Source: Biostraticola tofi
GTDB lineage: Bacteria > Pseudomonadota > Gammaproteobacteria > Enterobacterales > Enterobacteriaceae
Assembly (NCBI RefSeq): GCF_004343195.1
Contig: NZ_SMCR01000004.1
Coordinates: 62,001 to 126,000 of the forward strand
Direction: 5' to 3'
DNA length: 64,000 bases
Position numbers and translations under genes: made by a program. Under the pieces are notes generated by a model. That model was not told the origin of the DNA. It worked only from the letters and a program-made list of their open reading frames with translations, and searched no databases. Below are positions 8,602 to 16,045 of this stretch, piece by piece. Each line of letters starts with the position of its first letter. Within the stretch, counting starts at the first letter, position 1.

Positions 8602-9741
8602 TCAAAGATAAACGCGCAGATATTCAGACAGGCAAAGGATCGCCATTGCCTGACCGTATGGCATTGAGGTCAGCGGTATTTGGCGATAATAATCCAGGTC
8701 GCTGCCCATGGCGGTGCCGAAGGACACATCCACCAGTTCGCCTTCATCGTTGATATGGGAGACCACGCCGCGGATCGCTTTCTCGGCCATCGGCGCCCAG
8801 GAGGGGTCGATATAGCGTTTACGCACCGCTTTCAGGATGCCGTAGGCAAAACCGGCAGTTGCCGAGCTTTCCAGGTAGGAATCCCGGTCATCCAGCAACG
8901 TATGCCACAGGCCACTTTCATCCTGGCACCCGGCCAGGGCGCTGACCTGGCTGGTCAGTACCTGCAGCAGATAGCGCCGTGTGGCATGTTGTTCCGGCAG
9001 ATCCAGCAACTCGATAAACTCAGGTATCGCCACCGTCAGCCAGCTGTTGCCGCGCGCCCAGCGGGCCTTGGCGAAGTTATGGTTGCCTTCAAAGCTCCAG
9101 CCGTGGAACCAGAGACCGGTTTCCCGGTCCATCAGGTATTGGATATGCAGCAAAAACTGGTAGGTGGCTTCTTCAACAAATTCCGGCCGGTTAAGCAGTT
9201 TGCCGATTTTGGCCAGTGGCAGCACGCTCATCATCAGCGTGTCGTCCCACATCTGCTGATGGTTTTCATTGTTGTAGACAATATGCTGCAGGCCCTGTTT
9301 CTCGGTGCGCGGCATTTCATACATCACCCATTCGGCCCAGCGTTCCAGGTAAGGACGCCATGCCGGATTGCCGGTTTCTTCGTAGCGGTAAGCAAGCGTC
9401 AGGAACGGACAGACGGTATTCACGTTCTTGGTCGGCGTGCCTTCGGTAAGACGAGCGGTAAACCAGTCGTCGATTATCGCCCGCATGCCATCGTCATTGG
9501 TCTGCTGGTAGTACTGATAGATGCCGTAAAGACCGATGCCGTGGGTCCATTCCCAACCGGCCCATCCTTTGGTGTCGATAACCCGTCCATCGTCCAGGCG
9601 TAACAGGAACTCACCGGTTTTGTCCTCGATATTGACGAGATTATCCGTCACTTTGCAAATCAAGGATTTCAGTTGGTCACGGGAAATAAAGTGTTCCGGC
9701 TGACGCAAAAGGGCACTGTGTTTTACGCTAAAGATTGTCAT
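8602..9741 (-). CDS. rhiN: Glycoside hydrolase family 88/105, unsaturated rhamnogalacturonyl hydrolase
   Basis: A 379-residue (alpha/alpha)6-barrel enzyme of the YteR/RhiN group. GWEWTHGIGLYG and MWDDTLMM are the characteristic segments; the Asp of the latter is the expected acid/base. It removes the 4,5-unsaturated uronic acid left at the end of lyase-generated rhamnogalacturonan or pectin fragments, in the cytosol, as no signal peptide is seen. Upstream in-frame codons give a low-complexity leader inside the transporter gene; ATG 9741 has AGGATAAG at the right distance and lies 4 bp after the transporter stop, so it is the chosen start. Pairing with a GPH transporter mirrors rhiTN of Dickeya. 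Confidence 0.82.
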   Translation of the reverse strand: MTIFSVKHSALLRQPEHFISRDQLKSLICKVTDNLVNIEDKTGEFLLRLDDGRVIDTKGWAGWEWTHGIGLYGIYQYYQQTNDDGMRAIIDDWFTARLTEGTPTKNVNTVCPFLTLAYRYEETGNPAWRPYLERWAEWVMYEMPRTEKQGLQHIVYNNENHQQMWDDTLMMSVLPLAKIGKLLNRPEFVEEATYQFLLHIQYLMDRETGLWFHGWSFEGNHNFAKARWARGNSWLTVAIPEFIELLDLPEQHATRRYLLQVLTSQVSALAGCQDESGLWHTLLDDRDSYLESSATAGFAYGILKAVRKRYIDPSWAPMAEKAIRGVVSHINDEGELVDVSFGTAMGSDLDYYRQIPLTSMPYGQAMAILCLSEYLRVYL

Positions 9742-9745
9742 GGTC

Positions 9746-11341
9746 TTATCCTGCATATTTATCGTGTTCTGAACCCTGGATACCCGAATTCTCGGCGGTC
9801 GCTTTGACCGGCGCCGCTTTATGGCGGTTAAGGTAGCCAATATTATTGTTGCCCCACAGTGACTCATATTTAAGGCCGGACAGCATCTCAACTGTGGCGC
9901 GCGCTTCGGGGGTAATGTTTTCCGGCACGGTGCGGTTAGCATCGCGCATCTTGCGTGTTTCCTGCTGTAATACCCGATGGGTCTGCAGATTTAGTTTGAA
10001 TTTCAGCGAAATGGCAAAGCCGATGGCCAGTACGATGATGGTGCCAACGCTTAAAATCAGCAGGATGGTATGACTGACCGATGGCAACTGTTCGGTCTTG
10101 CCAGACACGAATCCCGACAATTGCAGCACGATACCGACCAACATCACCGCGCCGGCCTGAGACGCTTTACGGGTCAGGGTCATGATGCCGGCAAAGATGC
10201 CTTCGCGGCGCTGTGAAGTGACCGCTTCATCGACATCGGCGATATAGGTATAGATATTCCACGGCACATAGTTGATGCCGCCGCGCCCCAGACCGGCGAT
10301 AGCCGATACCAGCAGCAGCAGGGCAAATACATCGCTTACCCCGGCGTAATACAGTATTGAGTAGGAGATAGCCGCCAGGCCGAACAGGCAGACCACCAGA
10401 CGGTAAGACGGCGCCGGTCCGAAACGGATACACAGCGGGATCATACCGATAACCGAGATAAACTGCATGATGGCCATAACGCCCATCAGGTTGGAGGCCA
10501 CGGTCGCGCTTTGCATCAGCACGAATACCACGTAATAAGTGAATACCGCATTGAACACGTCCTGGGCGATATAACCGCCGAGATACAGGCCCAGATGCTG
10601 ACGGAAAATTTTGATCCTGAGGGTAGAGGTCAATTCCACGTGCAACCGCTTCAGGCTTTGTGTCAGGGTCAACTGCTGTTTTTCACGCTCCAGTTTCAGC
10701 ACCGCTTCCGATTTGAGTTCGGCCGGCCGCTCCCAGGTAAAGAGATATACCAGGGTCAGTACGATGGCGCAGATAATGGAAAAAACCAGGCTGGCATAGA
10801 AAAAGGAAATGGCGTTGTCTTTACCGAAATGCGAAAGCAGGATGCCTGGCAGAAAGGCCGCCAGAATAGCGGAAAGCTGCGCCAGCGCGATGCGGGCGCC
10901 GGAAAATTTGGTCTTTTGTTTAAAATCATCGGTCATCTCCGGCACCAGTGTTTCATAGGGAACCAGGATCATGGTGTAGATGACATCAAATAGCAGGTAA
11001 GTCAGCAGATAGTACCAGAAATTCATATCGCCGACCCACATGAAGCTATAGCTGAACACGCAGGGGATTCCCAGCAGGATAAAGAACTTGCGCCGTCCAA
11101 AGCGTTTGCCCAGCCAGGTGCCGCCGAAGTTATCGGTCAGGTAGCCCATCAGCGGGCTGACCACCGCATCAAGAACTCTGGCGGCGGCAAAGATAAACGT
11201 TGCCTCAATAGGAGAAAGGCCGCAAAAGGTGGTGTAGAAATAGAGTAACCAGGCTGCCGTCAGGGCAGTGGTGCCTGCCCCGAGGAAATCACCCGAGCCA
11301 TAGGCCAGGTATTGGGGTAGTCCGATAGTACGAGTTTTCAT
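9746..11341 (-). CDS. rhiT: GPH-family sugar:cation symporter, rhamnogalacturonide/oligouronide type
   Basis: A 531-residue inner-membrane transporter of the glycoside-pentoside-hexuronide family. It has about twelve hydrophobic segments; DAVVSPLMGYLTDN and GKRFGRRKFFILLG after the second helix are the GPH signature. It is longer than MelB-like members because of a C-terminal cytosolic tail of about 60 residues. Followed after 4 bp by the family 105 hydrolase, so the pair most likely imports and trims unsaturated rhamnogalacturonides, as RhiT-RhiN do; TogT-type oligogalacturonide import is the alternative. A KdgR-like box and a second inverted repeat lie upstream. Confidence 0.8.
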   Translation of the reverse strand: MKTRTIGLPQYLAYGSGDFLGAGTTALTAAWLLYFYTTFCGLSPIEATFIFAAARVLDAVVSPLMGYLTDNFGGTWLGKRFGRRKFFILLGIPCVFSYSFMWVGDMNFWYYLLTYLLFDVIYTMILVPYETLVPEMTDDFKQKTKFSGARIALAQLSAILAAFLPGILLSHFGKDNAISFFYASLVFSIICAIVLTLVYLFTWERPAELKSEAVLKLEREKQQLTLTQSLKRLHVELTSTLRIKIFRQHLGLYLGGYIAQDVFNAVFTYYVVFVLMQSATVASNLMGVMAIMQFISVIGMIPLCIRFGPAPSYRLVVCLFGLAAISYSILYYAGVSDVFALLLLVSAIAGLGRGGINYVPWNIYTYIADVDEAVTSQRREGIFAGIMTLTRKASQAGAVMLVGIVLQLSGFVSGKTEQLPSVSHTILLILSVGTIIVLAIGFAISLKFKLNLQTHRVLQQETRKMRDANRTVPENITPEARATVEMLSGLKYESLWGNNNIGYLNRHKAAPVKATAENSGIQGSEHDKYAG

Positions 11342-11455
11342 TGTGATTATGCCCCGGATTGAATCATGGTTAGGGTACCGCTTTACCGCAAGTCGTCATC
11401 GCGGATTGGCTGTGATTCAACGTAGCGCCAGGGGGTTGGCTAAACCTTCCCGTTA

Positions 11456-11482
11456 TTGCCACGATTTTGCATGATGTGGCAA
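11456..11482 (-). promoter_or_regulatory. Inverted repeat operator candidate upstream of rhiT
   Basis: Perfect 7-bp repeat TTGCCAC / GTGGCAA separated by 13 bp, 115-141 bp upstream of the rhiT start. Size and position fit a dimeric repressor; the adjacent DeoR-family protein is the natural candidate (inference). Confidence 0.45.
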
Positions 11483-11532
11483 AGAGAGAAAGATGGGAGA
11501 GATCAGTGTCAAAAATTGAAAAATTACTTCTT

Positions 11533-11556
11533 TTTTAAAGAAACAGTGTTTTAAAA
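11533..11556 (-). promoter_or_regulatory. KdgR-like box upstream of rhiTN
   Basis: The core GAAACAGTGTTTT (11540-11552), flanked by TTTTAAA and AAAA arms, resembles the enterobacterial KdgR operator core GAAACATTGTTTC. KdgR represses pectin catabolism genes, including rhiTN in Dickeya, until 2-keto-3-deoxygluconate appears. The site lies about 200 bp from the rhiT start, further than usual, just after the DeoR gene stop. Confidence 0.45.
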
Positions 11557-11575
11557 ATTAGCAAGTTGGCGAGGG

Positions 11576-12289
11576 TTAATGATGGCTGCCGGTATCGGTG
11601 ATCACCCGATCCACCTCAGAAACCGGCCCGATTTTTATCGTGCTCTTGCGACGCAGCTTGCTTTGGTCCATCAGCAGCACCGACTGGACGGATCTCTTCA
11701 TTAACAGGGTTTTGTATTCGGCATGAAAGACATTGGAATCCCACATCATGCCATCCTTGTCGATGCCGGCGCATGAGAAGAGAAACACGTCGATATCCAG
11801 ATGCCGCACCAAAGAAATCAAGCCGGTATTCACATAACAGGCATACTTGCGCTCCAATACCCCGCCGGAACTGATCAGGGTTATCTGGCTTTTCTTCGCC
11901 AACTCAAAGCAGACCCTGACGCTATTGGTAAATACCGTTAGCGGGGTATTAGGCAGCTTGCGCGCCAGGTACCAGCAGGTGGAACTGGCATCCAGAGCAA
12001 TCACCATCCCGCTTTCTACCAGCGCTAGCGCCTGGTCGGCGATGTCTTCCTTACGGTTATAATGACTCTTGATACGCGCCGAAAAAGAGACACCGCTATC
12101 GGGAGAGTTGCAGTCGATCCTTTTTGCCCAGCCATGCTGGCGGATAAGCCATCCTTGCTCCTGCAGGGTATTCAGATCCCGGCGGATGGTCTCTTTGCTG
12201 ACGCCGAAGCGGTCCGACAGGAAATCGACGGAAAGTTGTCCCTGCTGGACCATTAAGGCCAGAATCGCCTGATGGCGCGTTGATTTCAT
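11576..12289 (-). CDS. DeoR/GlpR-family transcriptional regulator
   Basis: A 237-residue sugar-responsive repressor. The N-terminal helix-turn-helix (about residues 5-55) has the DeoR signature SVDFLSDRFGVSKETIRRDL; the C-terminal sensor domain shows the usual DASST...A segments and FTNSVRVCFELA, with a phosphosugar as expected effector. ATG 12289 is preceded by GGGAG at 8 bp, better than an ATG 18 bp further upstream. It is transcribed toward rhiT-rhiN with 234 bp between, so it probably controls them. In Dickeya the rhiTN genes are controlled by KdgR and RhaS, so a local DeoR regulator is a difference worth noting. Confidence 0.82.
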   Translation of the reverse strand: MKSTRHQAILALMVQQGQLSVDFLSDRFGVSKETIRRDLNTLQEQGWLIRQHGWAKRIDCNSPDSGVSFSARIKSHYNRKEDIADQALALVESGMVIALDASSTCWYLARKLPNTPLTVFTNSVRVCFELAKKSQITLISSGGVLERKYACYVNTGLISLVRHLDIDVFLFSCAGIDKDGMMWDSNVFHAEYKTLLMKRSVQSVLLMDQSKLRRKSTIKIGPVSEVDRVITDTGSHH

Positions 12290-12724
12290 CAATGTTCTCC
12301 CGGGCATACCACCCTGAGCGTGTCAATCGCCGGAAGGGTGTGCTGGTAAAGCTGCCATTTTTGCGGCGGATTAAGCCACCGGCATGCTGACAATTCCATG
12401 TGTGTCGCTCCAAAGGGTAGGCAGGCAGGGATCTTTATGCCGGCAGTCCGGCGCCAGGCAACGCGCTGACATGCTTTCAGACTAACGTTAAATGCAGCCG
12501 GGTCAAGGGGGGTACCGCGGCGGTGTGACGCGGGTAATGCCTTGCCCGTTGAGAGGGGGATGAGTAGAATGCCCTTACAGGTATTAATGAATTAGGGCTG
12601 AAACGCCTCACATTTTTCCGGCCTCAAGCAAAATGAAATTGGTGTCACGCGAAGGCGACAGCAGTCGTTATCTCGTCGCCACCAATGTATGAATGACCGC
12701 CACTCATTTTAAGGTTTTCAACTG
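12290..12724. other. Divergent intergenic region with a nested hairpin
   Basis: 435 bp between the deoR gene (minus) and the DUF3817 gene (plus). It must hold both promoters. The one clear structure is at 12638-12686: outer arms ATTGGT/ACCAAT and inner arms GGCGAC/GTCGCC, directly before the plus-strand gene. Nothing else recognisable. Confidence 0.5.
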
Positions 12725-13063
12725 ATGACGCTCTCTGCCCAAACCCTGCTGGACGACGCCGATATGGCTACGTTGAAACGCTTGCGTATCGCCTCTTGGC
12801 TGGAGGGCACCACGCTGGTGTTGCTGGTCTGTATCGCCGTTCCGCTAAAACATCTGGCTGGCGTTCCCCAACCGGTCAGCGTAATGGGGCCGATCCACGG
12901 CTTGGCTTTCCTGTTTTATGCCTGGATGGTGGTGAACAGCGCCTCAGGCGGCTTATGGCGCAAAGCCGAGGTTGTCAGGCTGTTAATTCTTGCTTTCGTG
13001 CCTTTCGGCACTTTTTTCAATACCGGCATGATCCGTCGGCGGGCAACCGCCTCCGGCCGCTAA
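12725..13063 (+). CDS. DUF3817 family membrane protein
   Basis: A 112-residue protein with three hydrophobic segments. LRIASWLEGTTLVLLVCIAVPLKH... and GPIHGLAFLFYAWMV are the conserved blocks of DUF3817 (YdzA-like) integral membrane proteins, whose function is unknown. It is followed after 21 bp by another small membrane protein, so the two are probably co-transcribed. The start ATG has only a poor ribosome site; the position is supported by alignment of the conserved LEG block near residue 27. Confidence 0.75.
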   Translation: MTLSAQTLLDDADMATLKRLRIASWLEGTTLVLLVCIAVPLKHLAGVPQPVSVMGPIHGLAFLFYAWMVVNSASGGLWRKAEVVRLLILAFVPFGTFFNTGMIRRRATASGR

Positions 13064-13084
13064 CACTGACTCAGTAAAGGAACA

Positions 13085-13522
13085 ATGGCTATGATGACCT
13101 ATATGCTGATTAAAGCGCTGCACATCGTGGTGATGACGTTATGGATTGGCGGCATGCTGATTCTGGCGGTGGCCATGACCGCCTGGCAAAAAGCCCCGGC
13201 AGCTGGAATGGCTTCATCGGTGCGCTTGCTTGAGGCCATTTCAGGCTGGAACCGCAAAGTCACCCTGCCGGCGATGATCCTGACCTGGATAACCGGGGTG
13301 GCCCTCACCATGATGGGAAACTGGCCGCCTTCCGCCTCGCTGCTGTTGAAAGGCGTTTTCGTTTTGGGGCTGTCTGCGCTACACGGCATGCAGTCGGGCG
13401 CCATGCGCCGCAGCCTGGCGCAAAATACCCTGATCGCCCCGGCTATTTTACGCCATGCGGCCGCCTTTACCCTGATTGCTTTGCTGGCGTCAGTGGTGCT
13501 GGTCGAGCTTAAGCCGCTATAA
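13085..13522 (+). CDS. CopD-like small integral membrane protein
   Basis: A 145-residue protein with four hydrophobic helices. The first helix carries LIKALHIVVMTLWIGGMLI, with a conserved-looking His and W-x-G-G as in CopD/HemJ-like haem or copper membrane proteins; a second His lies in LSALHGMQSG. AAAGGA precedes the ATG. It sits 21 bp behind the DUF3817 gene and its last 6 bp overlap the end of the convergent qorB gene. Role unknown; the family hint is moderate only. Confidence 0.6.
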   Translation: MAMMTYMLIKALHIVVMTLWIGGMLILAVAMTAWQKAPAAGMASSVRLLEAISGWNRKVTLPAMILTWITGVALTMMGNWPPSASLLLKGVFVLGLSALHGMQSGAMRRSLAQNTLIAPAILRHAAAFTLIALLASVVLVELKPL

Positions 13523-14380
13523 GGCGGATGCCAGCGTTTGTGCCACCACGTCGGCGATAGGCGTGGTCGGCCTGCCAATCAGGCTGCTTAACCGGTGTCC
13601 GTCGTCATACAGCCCGCCCTTGGCGGCGCCTGCATCCGAGTCCGCCAGCAGCGCGGCAATCGGCTCAGGCAATCCGGCCTGTTCAAGCAGCGCCTTATAC
13701 TGCTGCCAGGGCACATCATGATAGCCGATGGTTTTGCCCGACAGGCGGCTGATAAGCGCCGCCAGTTCCGTCAGGGTATAGGCTTCATCGCCGGCCAGTT
13801 CATAGACTTTACCCGCCTGGTTTTCACCGGTCAGAACCGCCGCCGCCGCCGCCGCGAAATCAGCCCGGGTGGCTGAGGCGATGCGACCGTTGCCTGCTGA
13901 GCCGGTCAGTGCGCCGTGTGCCAGTGCCGCCGGAATGCCGGCCGCATAGTTTTCGCTGTACCAGCCGTTGCGCAGCAGCACTACCGGCAGGCCGGACTCG
14001 CGCAGCAGCGCCTCGGTGGCGCGGTGTTCCTCGCCTAACCCCAATGGACTGGTATCGGCCCGCAGCAGGCTGGTATAGGCCAGCAGACTGACGCCCGCCC
14101 CTCTGGCCGCATCAATGACCGCGCCGTGCTGCTGTATCCGCTGGCCGACTTCGCTGGAAGAAATCAGCAGCAGTTTGTCGGTTCCCTGCAAGGCTGCCTT
14201 GAGCGTTTCGGGCCGGCTATAGTCAGCCTGGCGCAGGTTAACCCCCAGCGCCGCCAGTTCGCTGGCTTTTTCCAGATTCCGCACCACTGCCGTGAGTGCT
14301 GAGGCGGGAACGGTGTGCAATAATTCAGTCATGACCAGGCGGCCCAGTTGGCCGGTGGCGCCGGTGACGGTTATCATCAT
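13517..14380 (-). CDS. qorB: NAD(P)H:quinone oxidoreductase 2, atypical SDR
   Basis: A 287-residue NmrA-like atypical short-chain dehydrogenase close to E. coli QorB (YtfG). The Rossmann start MITVTGATGQLGR gives the GxxGxxG dinucleotide loop, and LLRNGWYSENY is the conserved segment near the active site. It reduces quinones with NADPH in the cytosol. Divergent from an HxlR regulator, the same pairing as ytfG/ytfH in E. coli, so electrophile or quinone stress control is expected. GGAGAG lies upstream of a double ATG; the first is used. Confidence 0.88.
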   Translation of the reverse strand: MMITVTGATGQLGRLVMTELLHTVPASALTAVVRNLEKASELAALGVNLRQADYSRPETLKAALQGTDKLLLISSSEVGQRIQQHGAVIDAARGAGVSLLAYTSLLRADTSPLGLGEEHRATEALLRESGLPVVLLRNGWYSENYAAGIPAALAHGALTGSAGNGRIASATRADFAAAAAAVLTGENQAGKVYELAGDEAYTLTELAALISRLSGKTIGYHDVPWQQYKALLEQAGLPEPIAALLADSDAGAAKGGLYDDGHRLSSLIGRPTTPIADVVAQTLASAL

Positions 14381-14422
14381 TATTCTCTCCGTAAAAGTTT
14401 GGAAATCCCATCATATCCATTA

Positions 14423-14455
14423 TACTTTCTATAAGTAAGTACCTACAAAAAGGTA
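14423..14455. promoter_or_regulatory. HxlR-type operator in the qorB/hxlR divergent promoter
   Basis: Two short inverted repeats, TACTT-5-AAGTA (14423-14437) and TACCT-6-AGGTA (14440-14455), fill the 81-bp gap. The second overlaps the AAGG ribosome site of the regulator, so autorepression is plausible. HxlR proteins bind such paired repeats. Confidence 0.5.
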
Positions 14456-14461
14456 AGTATC

Positions 14462-14881
14462 ATGAAAGATAATGAGGATGCGCAGTCTGGCCCGAACGAT
14501 AACAGCAGGCTGTCGCTGGCCCAGCAAATGCGCCGGGGCGACCTGATGAGCGCCAATTGCCCCTCACGCGACGTATTGCGGCATATGACCAGCCGCTGGG
14601 GCGTGCTGGTGCTTATCAGCCTCTCACAGCGGACCAGCCGGTTTAGCGAGCTGCGTCGGGCGATCGGCGGCGTCAGTGAAAAGATGCTGGCCCAGACGCT
14701 GCAGTGTCTGGAGGAGGACGGATTGGTCATACGCCGCTCCCTGCAGGTGATGCCGCCGCATGTGGAATACAGTCTGAGCGGCCTAGGCCGGGAGGCGGCT
14801 CAACGGGTGGAGGGGTTGGCTGATTGGATTGAAGACAATATCGGCCATATCCAGGCCATTCGGCAAAAGGCCGGCAATTGA
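14462..14881 (+). CDS. qorR: HxlR-family redox-responsive regulator
   Basis: A 139-residue winged-helix protein resembling E. coli YtfH/QorR. It carries the HxlR N-terminal Cys in SANCPSRDVLRHMTSRWGVLVL, the residue that senses quinones or hypochlorite in relatives such as QorR and HypR, then FSELRRAIGGVSEKMLAQTLQ as the recognition region. Divergent from qorB, which it presumably represses until oxidised. The symbol is by analogy of sequence and neighbour. Confidence 0.82.
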   Translation: MKDNEDAQSGPNDNSRLSLAQQMRRGDLMSANCPSRDVLRHMTSRWGVLVLISLSQRTSRFSELRRAIGGVSEKMLAQTLQCLEEDGLVIRRSLQVMPPHVEYSLSGLGREAAQRVEGLADWIEDNIGHIQAIRQKAGN

Positions 14882-14896
14882 CGCAGGACTGCTAGG

Positions 14897-14956
14897 CCGT
14901 CAGGCCAGGGGATGTCTGCAAAGACAGTTTTTCTCCTGACGGCAAATGCCTGACGG
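14897..14956 (+). terminator. Hairpin cluster after the hxlR gene
   Basis: TGTCT-GCAA-AGACA followed by GTTTTT (14913-14932) looks like a weak intrinsic terminator. It is enclosed by CCGTCAGG (14897-14904) and CCTGACGG (14935-14942), and a second CCTGACGG lies at 14949-14956, so two alternative outer stems are possible. Confidence 0.45.
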
Positions 14957-15002
14957 GGCCGAATAACACGGTGCTGTGGCGACCGCTAGCGAGAACCGCA
15001 CA

Positions 15003-15386
15003 TCAGAGCAGACGCGGATAATGGCGAGCAAATAGCATGATGCCCGGCTGATCCATGGAACACTCCTCGCTGCTGGCCAGGCTTACGGTCAGCATTTCAT
15101 AGCGTGAACCATCCTTCGCACTATATAGCGTGAGCTTTTGTACCAGGCGATACAGCGGCAGGTTTTTATTCTTGGGATTATCCACTTTTTCTGAATGCAA
15201 CAGTTCATTCTTACTCCTTTCAGGGGCAATATCACTCTGTTCAAGTATATTTGCATTCTGCAGGGCCTGCATCGCCATGCGCGGTGCCCAGTTATTGAGG
15301 CCGCTGCAGGTTTGCGGCACCTCCGACACAAAAGCCAGTCCGGGCAGCGGTATTACCAGCATATACAGCAGTAGTGCGTTCTTCAT
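15003..15386 (-). CDS. Probable periplasmic immunity protein for the Tlde1-like effector
   Basis: A 127-residue secreted protein: hydrophobic N-terminal signal (about residues 1-19, cleavage near GLAF), mature part with only two cysteines (TCSG and EECS) that could form a disulfide in the periplasm. The start overlaps the stop of the DUF2778 effector gene by 4 bp, the arrangement of tlde1-tldi1 pairs. Tldi1-type proteins block L,D-transpeptidase effectors in the periplasm. I recognise it mainly by position, signal peptide and size; sequence similarity to Tldi1 must be tested. Confidence 0.6.
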   Translation of the reverse strand: MKNALLLYMLVIPLPGLAFVSEVPQTCSGLNNWAPRMAMQALQNANILEQSDIAPERSKNELLHSEKVDNPKNKNLPLYRLVQKLTLYSAKDGSRYEMLTVSLASSEECSMDQPGIMLFARHYPRLL

Positions 15387-15739
15387 TTGACAATCAACTC
15401 CCTGTCGTTACTTTCCATAATGGCGCTTCTTGTATCCGCACCGACGATAATACAGCCCTGCGACGCATTGCCCGGCGAAATTTTGCTTTCCCCATGGATG
15501 CGGAACAGGCTGCGACCAAACGTGTTGGTGGCAGGCTTAGGCTCCAGCACAATAGTCAGCGGTCCTTTGCTGTGAGTTGCGTGGGTTATATTATAAACCC
15601 CTCTGGGTATGGGTCCTTTGAAGGGAATAGACTGGGCGGCAGGGTCATTTTTATAAGGGGCGGCGCCAGAATATCCCTTTTCGATAAAGTTGCCATTGTG
15701 GCACAACGACCCTACACGTTGATTATATGTCCATGGCAT
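15383..15739 (-). CDS. Tlde1-like L,D-transpeptidase effector (DUF2778)
   Basis: A 118-residue protein with the DUF2778 layout: MPWTYNQ start, GYSG, GPIPRGVYNI, and the catalytic block with H82 (FRIHGES) and C96 in QGCIIV, an L,D-transpeptidase-like His/Cys pair. In Salmonella, Tlde1 is a type VI secretion effector that attacks or alters tetrapeptide stems of peptidoglycan in rival cells. There is no signal peptide, as expected for a T6SS cargo. AGGAAG precedes the ATG. No T6SS structural genes are in the window, so the delivery machine must lie elsewhere if the gene works as an effector. Confidence 0.8.
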   Translation of the reverse strand: MPWTYNQRVGSLCHNGNFIEKGYSGAAPYKNDPAAQSIPFKGPIPRGVYNITHATHSKGPLTIVLEPKPATNTFGRSLFRIHGESKISPGNASQGCIIVGADTRSAIMESNDRELIVK

Positions 15740-16045
15740 AGTGTTCTTCCTGTAACTTGTGGTATGGGTAATTAAGCGGGTAGACTCCTTAAAGAAATAC
15801 CTTATGCCAATAAAGGTTCATATAATATAGCCTTTGCCGAGGCACGTTTAAAATTGCTATTTCAGCCGCAAGTATATTTCATTGATTTTTAGACTTGCAT
15901 TGAGTATGCAGTCGAGTTCACATTGTAACGAGATGCTCTTAGTGTTTAATATTATTTAGAGTATGAATAATAAAAAACCGCCCTATTGATTGTCAGGGCG
16001 GCTGTTGGAAATAATAAATGGATCCTTTATTAAAATGCCGAATAG
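15740..16045. other. AT-rich intergenic region
   Basis: 306 bp between the effector gene and xylR, both minus. It contains the effector promoter region and, at its far end, the xylR terminator (15973-16002). No other feature seen. Confidence 0.5.
15973..16002 (-). terminator. Rho-independent terminator of xylR
   Basis: Stem CCGCCCT / AGGGCGG with a 10-nt loop; on the minus strand it is followed by a TTTTTTATT run. It begins 44 bp after the xylR stop. Confidence 0.85.
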
